A stretch of 64,000 nt of DNA from Trichopria drosophilae (GCA_030407085.1 CM059585.1:2055001-2119000), one strand, 5' to 3'. Numbered from the stretch's first letter, positions 12,394-24,873 are shown. The notes: a model not told the origin generated them from the sequence alone. Numbers and translations: made by a program.

Positions 12394-12700
12394 ATACTAA
12401 TCCATTTTTGACGAAAAATAGCGTGCTGTTCTCAACTGTTCAGCGAAATATTGCTGCATGGATTTATCGTCATCCGTGAACCTACGATTAGACCAATCTC
12501 TTTTGGCTTTTGCACGCGCTTCTACAGAATAGTATTCTTTGAGAAATAATTCTTTGAACTCAGCATAACTATTTATCGGGAACAACCGAGCATCAAACCA
12601 CCCTAGCGGTCCCTTCTAACGCGCCCTCTACTGTGGTTAGCACGGAGATGTAGCACATATCAAACTGATGTTGCTGTGCCGTCACCAAGACGACATAAGT
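12394..12700 (-). pseudogene. gypsy gag fragment
   Basis: The minus strand encodes a capsid-like segment with SYAEFKELFLKEYYS and QQYFAEQLRTARYF, typical of retrotransposon gag. A frame change at ~12,590 joins it to QFDMCYISVLTTVEGAL further upstream. The start of gag is not recognisable. Confidence 0.65.
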
Positions 12701-13388
12701 CTGTCATACATGACATGTACGTTTTCAGACGTCTCACAGGCGTGTTAGGACGTCCGAATCGCTGCAATTTATTGGTTGTTCTTGTTGATTTTTTTTCTTA
12801 TAATTTTCTTGATTGTAAACTTCGTTACTAACTTATCTATTTTTCATGATTAACTTTGCTCCGTTTCTTTCGAACTTTTTCGATGTTTCCATTTTTGCGG
12901 TTTGATAACTTTTGCTTATTAATGATTTGCTACCTTATTGAATTAAGTTAGTTTTGAATAACTATTTTAAAATAATATCAAAGAAAAACAAACTAGAAGA
13001 ATCCTAAAAGAATATAGAAATCCAATAAATAAAACTTGTGGAATCTGATCTGTAAAAATCCCGATATAAAAAATATCGATATACAGAAAAAATCCATTCA
13101 TTTAACGAAGACAATAAAAAATAATTTAAAATTTTTGTTAGAGTCTGGAGAATTGGTCACGTGCCAAATGTAGTCAGTAAAAAGTGAAAAATTGGTGAGA
13201 TGGAAAAGTTTGCTTACAAGTTAACTTTCATTAAAATTTTTATTTTCATCTAATTTTCAGTTGAAATAATATTTTGTGTTACCATTGTAATACTCGAGTT
13301 TATCGAAATTATCAGCCGCATTCGCCGTACACAGATACACTGTATAATAATACAAACTATAGGACTAGTTAAATAATATAATCTTTAT
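12701..13388. other. AT-rich non-coding stretch
   Basis: No gene, and no repeat partner noted. It separates the gypsy relic from the hAT relic and may contain the gypsy 5' LTR remnant or the hAT 3' end, but no terminal motif can be defended. Confidence 0.3.
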
Positions 13389-13960
13389 CTAAAAGCCCCA
13401 GTCTTCCTCTTTTAAGCTTGACAAAAATAATATGTTATTCAAGCGTTCCGGTTTCAGTCGATTTCTTTTAGGTGTGTCAATCAATGCTGCTTTGGAAAAC
13501 AAACGTTCGCAAGGAACAGAAGTAGCTGGGATACTGAGATATTTAATCGCTATATTGTAAACATTTGGGAATAAGTGTTTCACACCTTCCCAATACATCA
13601 GAAGATTTGAGGTTCTGGGAATCACATTTTGGTTTAAATAATTTCGCAGCTCCGTCAACTTGGAATTTTCTTCACCGTGTTGTGGAACACTTCGAGTAGC
13701 TCTAGCATCGTGGTCACCCCAAAGACTGTCATTATCCCTTAAAGAACTTGTACTATCATAGTTTTGCGATAACTGAAGACCTGGTTGTGTAAAAGTGCTC
13801 GGCAGATATTTCCCTTGAAAGCATCTGAATTGTGTTAGATACTGTTAAAGCGTTATTAAAATGTATTTTTTTGAAACGAGGATCCAACATAGTTGCTTTA
13901 GAAAGAACTGGATATTTTAAAGCATTGGTAATATTATTTGTTTTGGATCCTCCTTCTGAA
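13389..13960 (-). pseudogene. hAT transposase C-terminal part (dimerisation domain)
   Basis: hAT transposases end in a dimerisation domain. Here the minus strand reads PVLSKATMLDPRFKK, then after an acidic, Ser-rich stretch YLSIPATSVPCERLFSKA and RNRLKPERLNNILFL, all classic hAT C-terminal motifs. A CAG acceptor-like site lies just upstream (~13,960), suggesting a spliced gene. A frame break near ~13,830 separates the two blocks. The catalytic middle of the protein is not found between here and the N-terminal exons at 14.5-15.25 kb. Confidence 0.8.
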
Positions 13961-14464
13961 AATACATATACAAAATTTAATTACAATAACTTATTTATTG
14001 ACAAATTGTAATACCTAATTTTAGTCGAAGTAACTTAAAAATATGTATGGATACAGTTTTATTAAATTCTGTTAAAAGGGATGAATGAATTAAAATAAAT
14101 TAGTTTTACTGTAATTATTTCAGGAGTTACACTTTGACAAAAAAAGAAACGGATTAAAAAATTATATTAAAAAGCAAAAAACTTTTTCGGTGAGATATGT
14201 TTTTCTGGCGGCAGCCGAGATGGTATGCTTTAAAAAGCTTTCACGAGTTGGGAATTCTTATAATCATCACATGAGATGCTATTTTGTACCAAGCCGACGA
14301 AATATCTATTTGCATACTTCGCTGGCAAGAGAGAATTAAAATGCCAAACTCAAATTTGAAAAACATGAAAAAATTTTTAATTTATATATTTGTAATTCTA
14401 GCTTATGTTGTCAATTCTACTATAGATCTTTCTTGCTTGAAATTAGGAAATGGTAATAAGGAAA

Positions 14465-15253
14465 TGTGTACCTTCGTTTGATTGTATTTCATTTAACCAA
14501 TCATCAATTTTATTTTGGGTTCGTAAACGCTTATTACTCGGACAATGGTCAGATTGTTGATCGTCAATAGGATTCATCGGATTAGGAATATTTTTATCGA
14601 TAGAAGATTCCTAAAAGGATTAATATTTTTTTATAATATCCCTGGTAGCATAAGTGGCAGATAAGAAAGCATTCATTACAATTTATGCTAACTTATCATA
14701 AATTTTTTTTCTTAAAGAAATTTGTAAAAGAATTTAAAAAAAAAATTATAAACAATTGTTTTTTCTTCTAAGAAATAAGAAAATGCCAAATGGACATCTT
14801 TATAACAAGACGTATGAATAAGTATTGTACAAAGTCAGAAAATTTGGAAAGAAAATAAGATGGCTTTTTACGAAAAAAAAATATTTTTTTAGAAACTTGA
14901 AAACAATTTTTGTTCAAAAGAAAAAGAAAAAACATAAAATTAAATTTTTCAATAAAAAATAAAAATGAGTATCTATATAAAGCCTGAAAATTTGGGAAGA
15001 AAGAAATGGAGTTTTATTGAATATTTTTTCAAAAAATTATATTATTTTAAATATACTTGATACCAGGTAAGTAAACAGGAATAAAAAATGAATAAAGCAT
15101 TTTAGATATAATTAAAATTAGGTATTTAAACCTTACCTTTATTGACATATCAATGTCTGATGTTGAAGCATTGTTAATTAAGGATGTCGTCGAACCTAAA
15201 CACCCAATGTGACAAGCATGTTTTGAATTCATGTGTTCCCAAAGATTAGAAAT
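14465..15253 (-). pseudogene. hAT transposase N-terminal exons (BED finger), LINE-interrupted
   Basis: Minus-strand 15,253-15,130 encodes LWEHMNSKHA, the C-terminal half of a BED zinc finger, followed by a donor-like site. A second exon-like piece (14,465-14,610) carries NPMNPIDDQQSDHCPSNKR and NKIDDWLNE. The BED exon is cut at 15,253 by the (TAAA)n tail of a LINE. A second copy of this stretch lies inverted at 42,366-43,072. Together with 13,389-13,960 this looks like an internally deleted hAT gene. Confidence 0.65.
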
Positions 15254-15255
15254 AT

Positions 15256-15306
<51 letters not shown>

Positions 15307-15329
15307 TTCATTTATTAAACGGGAACAAT

Positions 15330-15900
15330 AAGATCATGTAGATCAGTCCCTTTTAGAGTATAAAAATAAGGTTATTTGGCTTACACACACGTATCCGCAA
15401 ATTACAAAAAAATGAAATAATACAAAAGTATATTATACATCGAAACAAAGAGAAATACAATTTAAGTTATTAACTTGTGATAATCACTACAAATTCAAGT
15501 TTAATATTCTATTGCGTAAACAAGCTTTAAATGTACTGGTAGAGCTGATAGATGATAGGTAATTTGGAAGTAAGTTCCATAAACGCCTCAATCTTACTAC
15601 CGGTGAGTGGAAAAGAAAGTTCGTTCAGCTAAGCTCAGTGGATTTCTTGTATTATAAGGATTTAGTCTACTGGGAAATAAATTTTTACAATCGGTACAAA
15701 GTATATTGTTTTGTAAAATGTTGAAAACAAGGACTAAATCTGAATAGTGATGCAAGGTACGTATCGACTATAATTTATATTTAGTCATGATTGGTTGATA
15801 GTTATGGTCGAATCGATGCATGGGTAAATCTGATCTAAAGCTTAACTGTCTTAGAAATCTGTGATTTACTAATTCCAAAACCCGTTGTAGTGTTTGCGTA
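15330..15900 (-). pseudogene. LINE ORF2 C-terminal end
   Basis: Past the foldback insertion the RT C-terminal region resumes with LQRVLELVNHRFLRQ, then SDLVLVFNILQNN and RLNPYNTRNP, typical of the thumb and tail of jockey/CR1 ORF2. Stops and a frame change appear near 15,600. The 3' UTR and tail follow. Confidence 0.75.
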
Positions 15901-17797
15901 TAGTACAGGAGCAGGGACCGTTTCGTAGCCTTTTATAGGTCCCCTTATGCAATAAGATGTTTCCGACGTATTTTGGGCCGCTGAATCCGAATTTCGGGGG
16001 TGGATTGCTCTCCGAGTGGGCCGAAATTGTTTATAACAATTTTTTTAAACAATTAAGCAATTTTAAATTTTTTGGTCCAAACAAAATTTTTTTCCATTTT
16101 TTGGGCCATTCTAAACAAAAAAGGTCTTTAGTAACTTTTGCGTACGATGGCGCATTCTCGAGATAAAAATTCCCGAAATAAAAAAAAAAATCGATTTTTG
16201 CAGTATTCAGCACACTGCCACATCGACACATGTAATTTTTTTTTATCTACCTATGCTTAAACTCTTCTTCTGACCTTATATTTCAAGCAGAAAGTTAGTT
16301 TTAATCATTCATTTTAAACCTTCGCCATTTATTGAAGTTTTACTAACGCTGTTTTTTGTCTGTAAATATACACACATCTAGTATTGGCACGCATGACATG
16401 TTTCAAGTCGCCGGATCCACCTCGTTATTTTTTACGTATTTTGGGTCACTGAATCCGAATTTTTAGGGTGGAAAGCTCTCCGGATGGTCCGTCATTGTTT
16501 ATAACAATTTGTTTAAACAATTAAATATAATTTTTTTACTTTTCGCTTCCTAAAAAATTTTTTTATATTCTTCGGGCAATTCTGACCAAAAGAGGTTCTA
16601 TGTAACTTTTGCGCACGATGGCGCAATTCCGAAATAAAAATTCCCGAAATAAAAAAAAAATGCGATTTTTGCAGTGATTAGCACACTACTACATCGACAC
16701 ATGTAATTTTTTTTTTACCACCTAGGCTTAAACTCTTCTTCTGACCTTATATTTCAAGCAGAAAGTTACTTTTAATCATTCATTTTAAACTGTAACTCCG
16801 CGGTCCAAAATACGTAAAAAAATACCTGGATAAATCCAGGAATTTAAAACGTCCCGTGGGACAATACTAGATGTGGGCATGTTTAAAAAAAAAGCAGCCC
16901 TAGTAAAACTCAAATAAATGGCGAAGTTTTAAAATGATTGATTAATACGATTTTCTGCTTAGAATATAAGGTTACAAGAATAATTTGAGCCTAGGTGGAT
17001 AACAAAAAAAATTACATGTGTCGATGTGTTGTGTGCTGAACACTGCAAAAATCGCTTTTTTTTTATCTCGGAAATGCGCCATCGTGCGCAAAAGTTATAA
17101 AGAACCTTTTTTGGTCAGAATTGCCCGAAGAATATAAAAAATTTTTTAGGAAGCGAAAAGTAAAAAAATTATATTTAATTGTTTAAGCAAATTGTTATAA
17201 ACAATGACGGACCATCCGGAGAGCTTTCCACCCTAAAAATTCGGATTCAGTGACCCAAAATACGTAAAAAATAACGAGGTGGATCCGGCGACTTGAAACA
17301 TGTCGTGCGTGCCAATACTAGATGTGCGTATATTTACAGACAAAAAACAGCGTTAGTAAAACTTCAATAAATGGCGAAGGTTTAAAATGAACGATTAAAA
17401 CTAACTTTCTGCTTGAAATATAAGGTCAGAAGAAGAGTTTAAGCATAGGTAGATAAAAAAAAATTACATGTGTCGATGTGACAGTGTGCTGAATACTGCA
17501 AAAATCGAATTTTTTTTTATTTTGGGAATTTTTATCTCGAGAATGCGCCATCGTACGCAAAAGTTACTAAAGACCTTTTTTGTTTAGAATGGCCCAAAAA
17601 ATGCAAAACAATTTTTTTTGGACCAAAAAATTTAAAATTGCTTAATTGTTTAAAAAAATTGTTATAAACAATTTCGGCCCACTCGGAGAGCAATCCACCC
17701 TCGAAATTCGGATTCAGCGGCCCAAAATACGTCGGAAACACCTTATTGCTTAAGGGGACCTATAAAAGGCTACGAAACGGTCCCTGCTCCTACACTA
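15901..17797. mobile_element. 1,897-bp foldback element, GTA target duplication, TAGT tips
   Basis: The two halves are inverted copies centred near ~16,840. The ends read TAGTACAGGAGCAGGGACC and, on the other strand from the right end, TAGTGTAGGAGCAGGGACC. GTA lies immediately outside on both sides (15,898-15,900 and 17,798-17,800). Deleting the element plus one GTA rejoins the LINE ORF2 in frame (IWSPHTQTLQRVLE). Each arm contains two tandem ~470-bp units beginning ACGTATTTTGGG. No protein is encoded; mirrored ORFs in the arms are by-products. Confidence 0.9.
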
Positions 17798-17800
17798 GTA

Positions 17801-18480
17801 TGGGGAGACCATATCTGAGAAACATAGGTGAGAATAGGAACTACCAAAGATTTGTAAAGGTGTATAAAAGAGGTAGGGTCAGTAAAATCTTTGGTGGATC
17901 TATCTATGAAACTGAGCAAGCTCGCAGCTTTAGAGGCAATAACTCTAATATGTTCATTGAAAGAAAGATCACTTTCGAAGGTAACCCCAAGGTCTTTTAC
18001 CTTATCGACTCGATTCAGTGCCAACCCATTTAACATGTAACTAAAGTTGAAAACCTGTTTCGATTTACAAAAGGATATAATACTGCACTTATTAACGTTT
18101 AAAGCTAACCCGTTAACCAAAGACCAGTTAGCAATATTATTCAAGTCTATTTGTAATCTTGAAGCATCCATGGGATTAGTAATTTCTGTATATAGTTTCA
18201 CATCGTCAGCAAACATTAATACTTTTGAGTAGCGGATAAACTGTGGTAAATCATTAGTAAAGGTTAAAAATAAGAGGGGACCTAGATGGGAACCCTGAGG
18301 AACCCCAGAGAGCATTCTTATATGCCTAGAGGAAGCGTTATTATACCTGACAGATAATGTACGACCTGCTAAATAAGAAGGTAACCAACTATGTAGATTG
18401 CCACGAATACCAAAATTCCACAATTTGTCAAGCAGTCTACAATGATTCACCCTATCAAAAGCCTTTGAGAAGTCAAGTTA
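17801..18480 (-). pseudogene. LINE ORF2 reverse transcriptase, central part
   Basis: This frame holds the RT core: LSGVPQGSHLGPLLF and the catalytic box FADDVKLY, then GVTFESDLSFNEHI and PILTYVSQIWSPHT. It is interrupted at its 3' side by the foldback. Just upstream (~18,478) an in-frame TAA falls in the segment preceding LDFSKAFD, so the copy cannot make RT. Confidence 0.9.
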
Positions 18481-20176
18481 GATGGAATCTACCTGACCCT
18501 GAGCCCCAATGGCACTGAGCAGGGAATCACTGAAGACTAACAGATTGGTCAAAGTGAATTTCCCCTTCAAAAACCCATGTTGCATTTGAACTATTTTATT
18601 ACTTAAGAAGGACGAAAGTTTATAAATTATAGTCTGTTCGAATAGTTTGGCAAAAGATGATAGCTATAGGACGATAGTTTTCAATATTATGTTTATCCCC
18701 AGATTTGTATATTGGGTAAATGAAGGAGTGTTTCCAAATTGATGAGAAGGTATGCAGTAAGATTGATGAATTAAATAAGGTTAACAGGGGTTTACTGAGC
18801 GAACATCTACAATTTTTTATAAACATCGGGGGAATATTGTCAGGACCACTGTTCACACTGCTCTCGAGCCGGTTTAACGCACCTTCAACATCGTCAACTG
18901 ATATAGTCAGTTCGCTTAATATATCAGGGGTATCAACTCGAGGAAGACGAGATAAAACAAAGGGATTATATGATCCATCAAAGTGATCAGCGAATAGTTC
19001 ACCTATTTCTATGTAATTGTTAGAAGTTTTGTTTTTATAGTACATATTAGATGGAACTGAGTCAGCGGATCGAATTTTCTTAATATAAGACCAAAATGCT
19101 TTAATATTAGTTTTTAAGTTACGCTCAACTCTATTCGTATAGGCCTTATAGTTTAATCTAGAGCAAGAAATGCACTGAGCTCTCAACTTTTTAAAAATTA
19201 AATAATCATCGATAATATTGGAGGCTTTCCATTTACAGTGTGCCACCTTTTTTTGTATTATAAGACTAATTAAATCCTTGGCAAACCAAGGTGTATAAGA
19301 GGTACATGATGGTTTATGCTTAGGTACAAATTGAGAAATGACGCTATTCAAGGAATTATAAAAACTATTATTCTTTGCATCAATATCATTTCCTTTTAAG
19401 GTATTCTCCCAATCAGTACTTTGTAAAGCTTTGTTTATCATATCGTAATTAGCTGCAAGAAAATTGAAGCCTTTACCCTTGTGTTCAATTGTGGATTCCA
19501 CTGTATTGGTTGTTAATAAGAAAACACCTGGTACATGATGTTGTTCGAGAACCGGAATTAAATTATCACAAGATGTACAAGAGTGAAGAATGCCGGAACA
19601 AGAAAAGGCTAAATCCAGTGTGTAATCCTTTAATGGGTGATTTGAGAAATGTTGGTGAAGCCCTAGATAAGAGAAAGACTGATGGATAATTGATAGACAG
19701 CGCTTCTTATCAGGATCCAAGTATCCTTTGGCTTCAACTTGGAGTGGATAATTTGTCCATGAGATACGTGGAAGATTAAAATCACCCATAACTACAAGCT
19801 CGTGATCAGTATAAATAGAAGCAATTACTTCGACTTCATTTACGAAGGTTTTAAAACATGATGAGTCGGCATTCGGTGATAAGTAGACAGCAACAAGAAG
19901 AAGTTTTAGTGTTCCGGTATGAATTCTTGAAAAGATCGCCTCAGTGTTAATTTGTGTATGGACCCTGCTTGCAAGTATCGGTTTTTTGACAGCTACCAGT
20001 ACTCCACCACCCCTGGACAAATCAGAGACGTTGAAGTTTCTATCACAGCGATAGATGTTACAATCATTTAACCCCAGTTCGGAGTTTAGTATATCAGGGT
20101 TTAGCCAGGTTTCGGTAAATACAATAAAATCCAGGGGAGTAATTAAAGTTGGAAGAGTAGTTTGAAGATAATCCAT
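18481..20176 (-). pseudogene. LINE ORF2: AP endonuclease and start of RT
   Basis: APE-type endonuclease nicks the target to prime reverse transcription. The first ~230 residues show FTETWLNPD, RGGGVLVAVK and VVMGDFNLPRISW. The RT begins around residue 430 with IWKHSFIYPIYKSGD and NYRPIAII, after which a 1-bp indel shifts the frame (~18,655). The ATG at 20,176 is close to the true start. Confidence 0.9.
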
Positions 20177-20243
20177 TTTATTTTTTAGGGAACGTACATT
20201 TTGATAATATAGAAATAAAGAGCTATTACCTAGATGCTTTAGT

Positions 20244-21253
20244 TTTTTGGAGTGTTATGTATGGGTGATTTAGTTTCGGCAACTAGGGAAGGAATGCCAT
20301 TTATATATTTTATTCTTTTTCTATCACTTGAATCTTTCAAATTGTGAGCATCAAGCTGAGATTGGAGTTCATGAAGATAATCCCTTTGAACCTTGGTTTT
20401 GTCAGTGGTCACATATAATGATGCTGGCAATAGTTTCTTATTAAAGATTGACCGCATTACTTCTTCGAATGAACTTAACTCTACTATTAGTGGTCTTGGC
20501 TTCCCATCTTTGGTTACAGTATTGATTCTTCTGACCGAACGGATGGTTACTCCTTTGATGACAGAGAAAACTTTAATCGTATACTGAAGATCATTGTTAA
20601 CGGAATCAGTGTCCTGTTCTTGAACATTATAAACGATTAGATTGTTCCTTTTAGCAAGTCTTGCATTTATTTCAGCATAATAAAATATCCATAGAAGCTG
20701 AATTATCGGGTGCCTTAATCGATGATGATATGTCCTGTTCGACTTTGGTTAGTCTTTCCGATATGGCTTCGAGTTGAGGATTAACGTTTTCCAAGGTCTT
20801 CAAAGTAGAGTCGATAGACTCTTTTAAATTCTTAGCTACCTTAGAAATTGAAGTTGCGTTACTAGAGATACGCTTGTCAAACGATGAAAGTTGTCCATGT
20901 ATATCATCTAAGGAAAAATTAGTACGTTTACCCTGGTCGGCGACAGTTTGGGTCAATTTTCTTATCTCCCGAAGCAGCATAGCGTTATCAATGTTCTCGG
21001 TATCTGATTGAGATGATCCGGGGGAAACCAACGAAGAATTTGTAGAGTCTTGAACATTAGCTCTTGGTAACGGAGTATTAGGTCGACTTCCATTACAACA
21101 TTTGGAAACACCTTCTATATCAGATGAGTAACGTTCGGAACAAGAAAGGCGTATTAAGCACAAACAAGCGCTGCAAGTAACTCCAGATGTAACAGGCTTT
21201 TTGCAGTAGGGACAAATTTTTTTATGAGACATTTTGATTAGATTTGCAGTCAC
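20244..21253 (-). pseudogene. LINE ORF1: PHD-like finger, coiled coil, RRM-like domain
   Basis: ORF1 proteins bind the element RNA. The N-terminus has a PHD/RING-like cysteine pattern (CPYCKKP, CSACL). A coiled-coil-like segment follows at residues ~85-190. After a frame break near 20,680 an RRM-like opening NNLIVYNVQEQ appears, and the protein ends with KRIKYINGIPSLVA. A very similar ending recurs at 30,715 (KLIDGVPTLVA), identifying a related LINE there. Confidence 0.75.
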
Positions 21254-21300
21254 TAATATAATTTAATAAGTTGCTCCAGATGATGTGAGAAGTAGAGAGA

Positions 21301-21600
21301 AACAAAGAAGCATTAGAAAGATGATCTTCTGATGGCCTTAGGCGAAATTAGAGTCAAACACGTGGTAACATAACCTCACATCACATAATGTAAGTAACCA
21401 CTATTATTTTAGGAAAGTTATCCTCCTGGGATAATTTATATGCACAAGTATAATAGTTAAAATGTATGACATTTGTACACTGATAGCCACTAATTTTAAA
21501 AATAAATTATTGAAATTATTGAGAAAATGAGTAACAATAGAAAGAATATTTGACGAATGCTGGATTTTTGCAAGACAAACTTTCAAGATATCTTTGACGA
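21301..21600. other. LINE 5' flank, nothing recognised
   Basis: AT-rich, no gene. It may contain the LINE 5' UTR and part of the interrupted hAT element. Confidence 0.3.
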
Positions 21601-21953
21601 ATTATATGTATATATATTGTATATATATATAAGATCATAATGATACAGACAGTAATTAGTAAAACACAGTAAACATGTAATATGCATCGAATAGTCTATT
21701 ACAATACAGTGCATGATGCAAGTGTTTTGCAACTTTTATTTATTAATACTTCGGCTGGGCTGTCGGCGGGGTCGAAGTTTTGAAAATGCTCATTTTTAAT
21801 TTTACTTCGACTCGGGCCATAGGTTATAGTTGTTAATCATTTTCAATATAAGAAACACTATATTGTTGTAACATATCTATCGAAGCCACTTGGACATAAA
21901 TATGATTGGACCCCCAAATATCGATATAATTTTATAATATAATTGACAGCTCT
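21601..21953 (-). repeat. ~350-bp repeat, inverted copy at 43,073-43,432
   Basis: This segment, with a TA-rich start, TTCGACTCGGGCC and GAAGCCACTTGGAC, matches 43,073-43,432 on the opposite strand, including the TATATATA tract. At 43 kb it directly follows the copy of the hAT N-terminal exons, whereas here it lies on the far side of the LINE. It may be a non-coding part of the same hAT family. Confidence 0.7.
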
Positions 21954-23045
21954 TAGTAAACGAACGAGTATTAATAAGGTATCAGCAGACTCTCCTTTAT
22001 TTCATTTATGTATTTTCTACTCTCAACATGCTCAACACTTTCTAGCAGAAAATAAGGCGGGAAGCCCCCATCATGCCGGCCCCGAACCTAGAAAGTTGTA
22101 GAAAAGGCAGAGTGTGCTGCAGGGTAGTTTTGCACTCGTACGCCGTTGGTCAATTGAGGCAAAGCTCGATTTTCATTGGCTAAGACTGTACCATGGCCAG
22201 TGTTGTACAAGATCAAAAAATAAATGATCTAGATCAGATCAAGACCATAATGACCACTCAGATATACACTGAGTGCACGCTCAACCCGTATGTAATTAGA
22301 AAAAGCTACAATTTGTGCGCCTGATAAGATTGATTGGTCTATAGGGCGTTTTTGATGCTGAACCGGATATAAGTATGTATAGTTATATACTTTGGGCCAT
22401 GCCACAAGTCGTAAGACACTAAAACTTGAACGCAAGACGTGGGGTGGTACGTAACGAATTAGCCAATCGCAATTCTTGCTTTTGTGCCTTACGATTTTTT
22501 AAATGACGGATCCATCAGCCCTTACCGTAGATACGTAATAAAATTCGTCATGTGATTAAATAATTTGTCTGGCTTATACCCATATCATAATTATGAATTT
22601 AGTAAATAGTTACAAAAAAAGGATAAAAAAATTCAAAGACCGCAATTTTTTTCGACTCAATTTTAATTCAACTACCGGCTATGCCCACTTATATTTTAAT
22701 ATTCTTTTTGGATTTTTGTCAAGCGTATCTAACTCCAGGTACAGTGTCTACTAGTTTAAAAAGAAAGAGTGACGCTGGAAACACTGAGCTTTTTAGAACA
22801 AATGAGCTTTTATCTCATTTTTGGGTATTTAATTTTCAATTCGAAACATATGCTGAATGAAGTGCACTTTACGAAAGGACGTAAATTTCATAAAAGTTTT
22901 GTATTGAGCACAGGGCTTTTTCGGAAGTTACAGAGGGTATATAACAGTAATAAAATTCTTGCAAAAAGAAAAATCATCCATTAAAAATTTGTTTAATGAA
23001 TAAAAGCACCTAAATATCACTTTCTGAAGGTTTTTTGAGATTTAT
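21954..23045. other. non-coding stretch, nothing recognised
   Basis: No gene-like frame. 22,060-22,480 is a little richer in GC, and a short ORF at 22,769-22,984 has no recognisable feature. Confidence 0.3.
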
Positions 23046-23440
23046 GATTACATAGATGCAGGGTTGAGTATTAGAAAAGTTAAATGTTAAGTTGAAGGTT
23101 AAAAAGTTACTCAAGTTGCCTCTTAATTTTTTCATTTTTCAACTTTTTAACTTAATTTATACAAATAAAAGCTAACTAAACTTTAACTAAAGTTGAAATT
23201 TTACCCCTTAACCGCTTAGTATTTAATGCTTTAACTTACCTTTTAGCTGATTAACCCTTTATTTTTTGACTTTTCAACTTGTTTCTTATAACTTTTATCT
23301 TTTAACTGTTAACTTTTTAACTTTTAACTTTTAACTTTTTAACTTAATTTATAAAATAAAAACTAACTAAACTGTACATTTCAGCTGCTTCTTTAAATTT
23401 TTAACTTTTTAGTTTATAACTTTTCTACTTTATGAAATTT
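23046..23440. repeat. degenerate AACTTTT-type simple repeats
   Basis: The stretch consists of irregular repeats of AACTTTTAACTTTTT and TTAAACTTTAACT-like words, with two copies of AACTTAATTTATA followed by AAAACTAACTAAACT-like sequence about 190 bp apart. It is low-complexity DNA with no coding function visible. Confidence 0.7.
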
Positions 23441-23698
23441 GTCGTATGATTAAATAATTTAATTAACAACTTTCGTTTTAATTAAGTGTTTGTGTAATTC
23501 AGATTGCGTGTATTGTCATTCAAAATAAGCTGTACGCTATGGGGTATTTCATAGAAACTTAGGGTAAAATTAATTATTAGAAATCATTTATTTTCATGTA
23601 TCACAGTATTTGTACCACTACAGAGTCCTTATATTTAAATTCTTCATTTTTAAGGGTTATATTTGCAAAACAAGTGCCTTTCGAATGTATCGTCACAC

Positions 23699-24450
23699 GA
23701 TTGAATTTGAAGTTCACGACGCGCGACCGTGGTGCAGTACAACAGCGCGCCCGCTGTGCGCTCGGTCTTGCACTCATATACTATTATGAAGTATGAAGGC
23801 TCATTTTGTTTTTTTTTCTCGGAAGTTAACAGTGAGGTGAGTACAATTGAATCATTTATCTTATTAACTCCTTAATTGCAGATGACAAAGATTTTGAAAA
23901 ACTCGTAAAACCGAACTTTTAATTATTTTAAATCTTCTATTTTAAACAATATAATCTTACTCTGCCTAGAAATGGCATTGTTTTAAATTTACATAAATTA
24001 TTAGATTCGTTAGCCTAACTTATATTTTCTGGAAAAAATCTTCGTCATTAGTCGGAGTTAAGGGGGTTAAAAACTGTTTAACATTCCGTTCGAAAACGGT
24101 GAGACATTAGGTATAAAATATAAGAAATTTGACACAAGTAACCAATTTAAATTTATCAAAAAATATATTTCATTTTATTTTACGTACAATCCCTTCAATT
24201 TCAGTTTTCGAGTTGGAAAATATCTTTGCGGCTACTTTTTCATTGGAAATTGGTTTAATATATGGAATTTGATGGTACCTTTCAACAATTTCGACTGCTC
24301 AAACCGTGTGTTTAAACTTTCCTTTTCTTCATTATGTTGCTCCACAGTAAAAAATCCGAAACGAAATGCGACGTGATAAGGAGCGCGCCCGCGGACGCCT
24401 CCGGCACAGTCTCTGTGGTCGCGCGCCGTGAACTTCAAATTCAATCGCTT
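23699..24450. repeat. inverted pair of ~50-bp GC-rich ends, 750 bp apart
   Basis: CGATTGAATTTGAAGTTCACG followed by CGCGCGACC at 23,699 recurs inverted at ~24,408-24,449. Adjacent GCGCGCCCGC blocks also match loosely. This looks like a non-autonomous TIR element, but no target duplication is evident. The interior is AT-rich and non-coding. Confidence 0.6.
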
Positions 24451-24873
24451 TAAAAAAATACAGTCCATCGTTTCTCCATTTTCAAACTTACCATTTTTAT
24501 AGAGAATTTGTCAAGGCTTACGTTACGATCTGTCTCAAAATTGTAACTCGTGGTCCTACCGCTTAAAATTAATTCTCAAAATTTAACTTTCGAAAAAAAA
24601 GTAGGATTTTTTATTTTCCTAAATTTCATTTTTGTAGTGCGAAAGTACATATTCTAAGATTTAAAATGAGTACCGACGCAAGTTTGTGCGATAAAAGGAA
24701 CAGAAGATATGAGCGTTTCAAGCAGAGCGTTTTCACCGTTTTCGTCCGTTTTTGAGAGTTTTCAACTGCTTGTAACTTTTGAAATATGGCGCGAAAAAAA
24801 AAATAAAAAATTGTTTGCTGTATTTATTTTTGCCAAATAATACGCAAAAAAATTTGCGTTTAATTCCATGACA
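24451..24873. other. non-coding stretch
   Basis: AT-rich with no recognised feature. It flanks the 3' side of the minus-strand hAT relic and might hold its terminal repeat. Confidence 0.3.

Larger units (their letters stand above)
7124..12700 (-). mobile_element. Ty3/gypsy LTR retrotransposon relic
   Basis: Reading the minus strand from ~12,700 down gives gag, protease, reverse transcriptase, RNase H and integrase in the standard Ty3/gypsy order. The coding region is broken by many frameshifts, by a MITE (11,025-11,427) and by a ~1-kb insertion (9,293-10,330). I could not delimit either LTR, so the element limits given are those of recognisable coding sequence. Confidence 0.85.
15254..21300 (-). 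mobile_element. CR1/jockey-group non-LTR retrotransposon (LINE), dead copy
   Basis: On the minus strand the order is ORF1 (zinc finger plus RRM-like), ORF2 with AP endonuclease and RT, and a (TAAA)n 3' tail at 15,254-15,318. The tail abuts the hAT BED exon, which marks the insertion site. The copy has frameshifts, an in-frame stop and a foldback insertion (15,901-17,797). The 5' end is not sharply defined; ~21,300 is approximate. Confidence 0.85.

Noticed and set aside
15957..17741. Two near-identical ORFs beginning MFPTYFGPLNP
   Set aside because: They are mirror products of the inverted arms of the foldback element.
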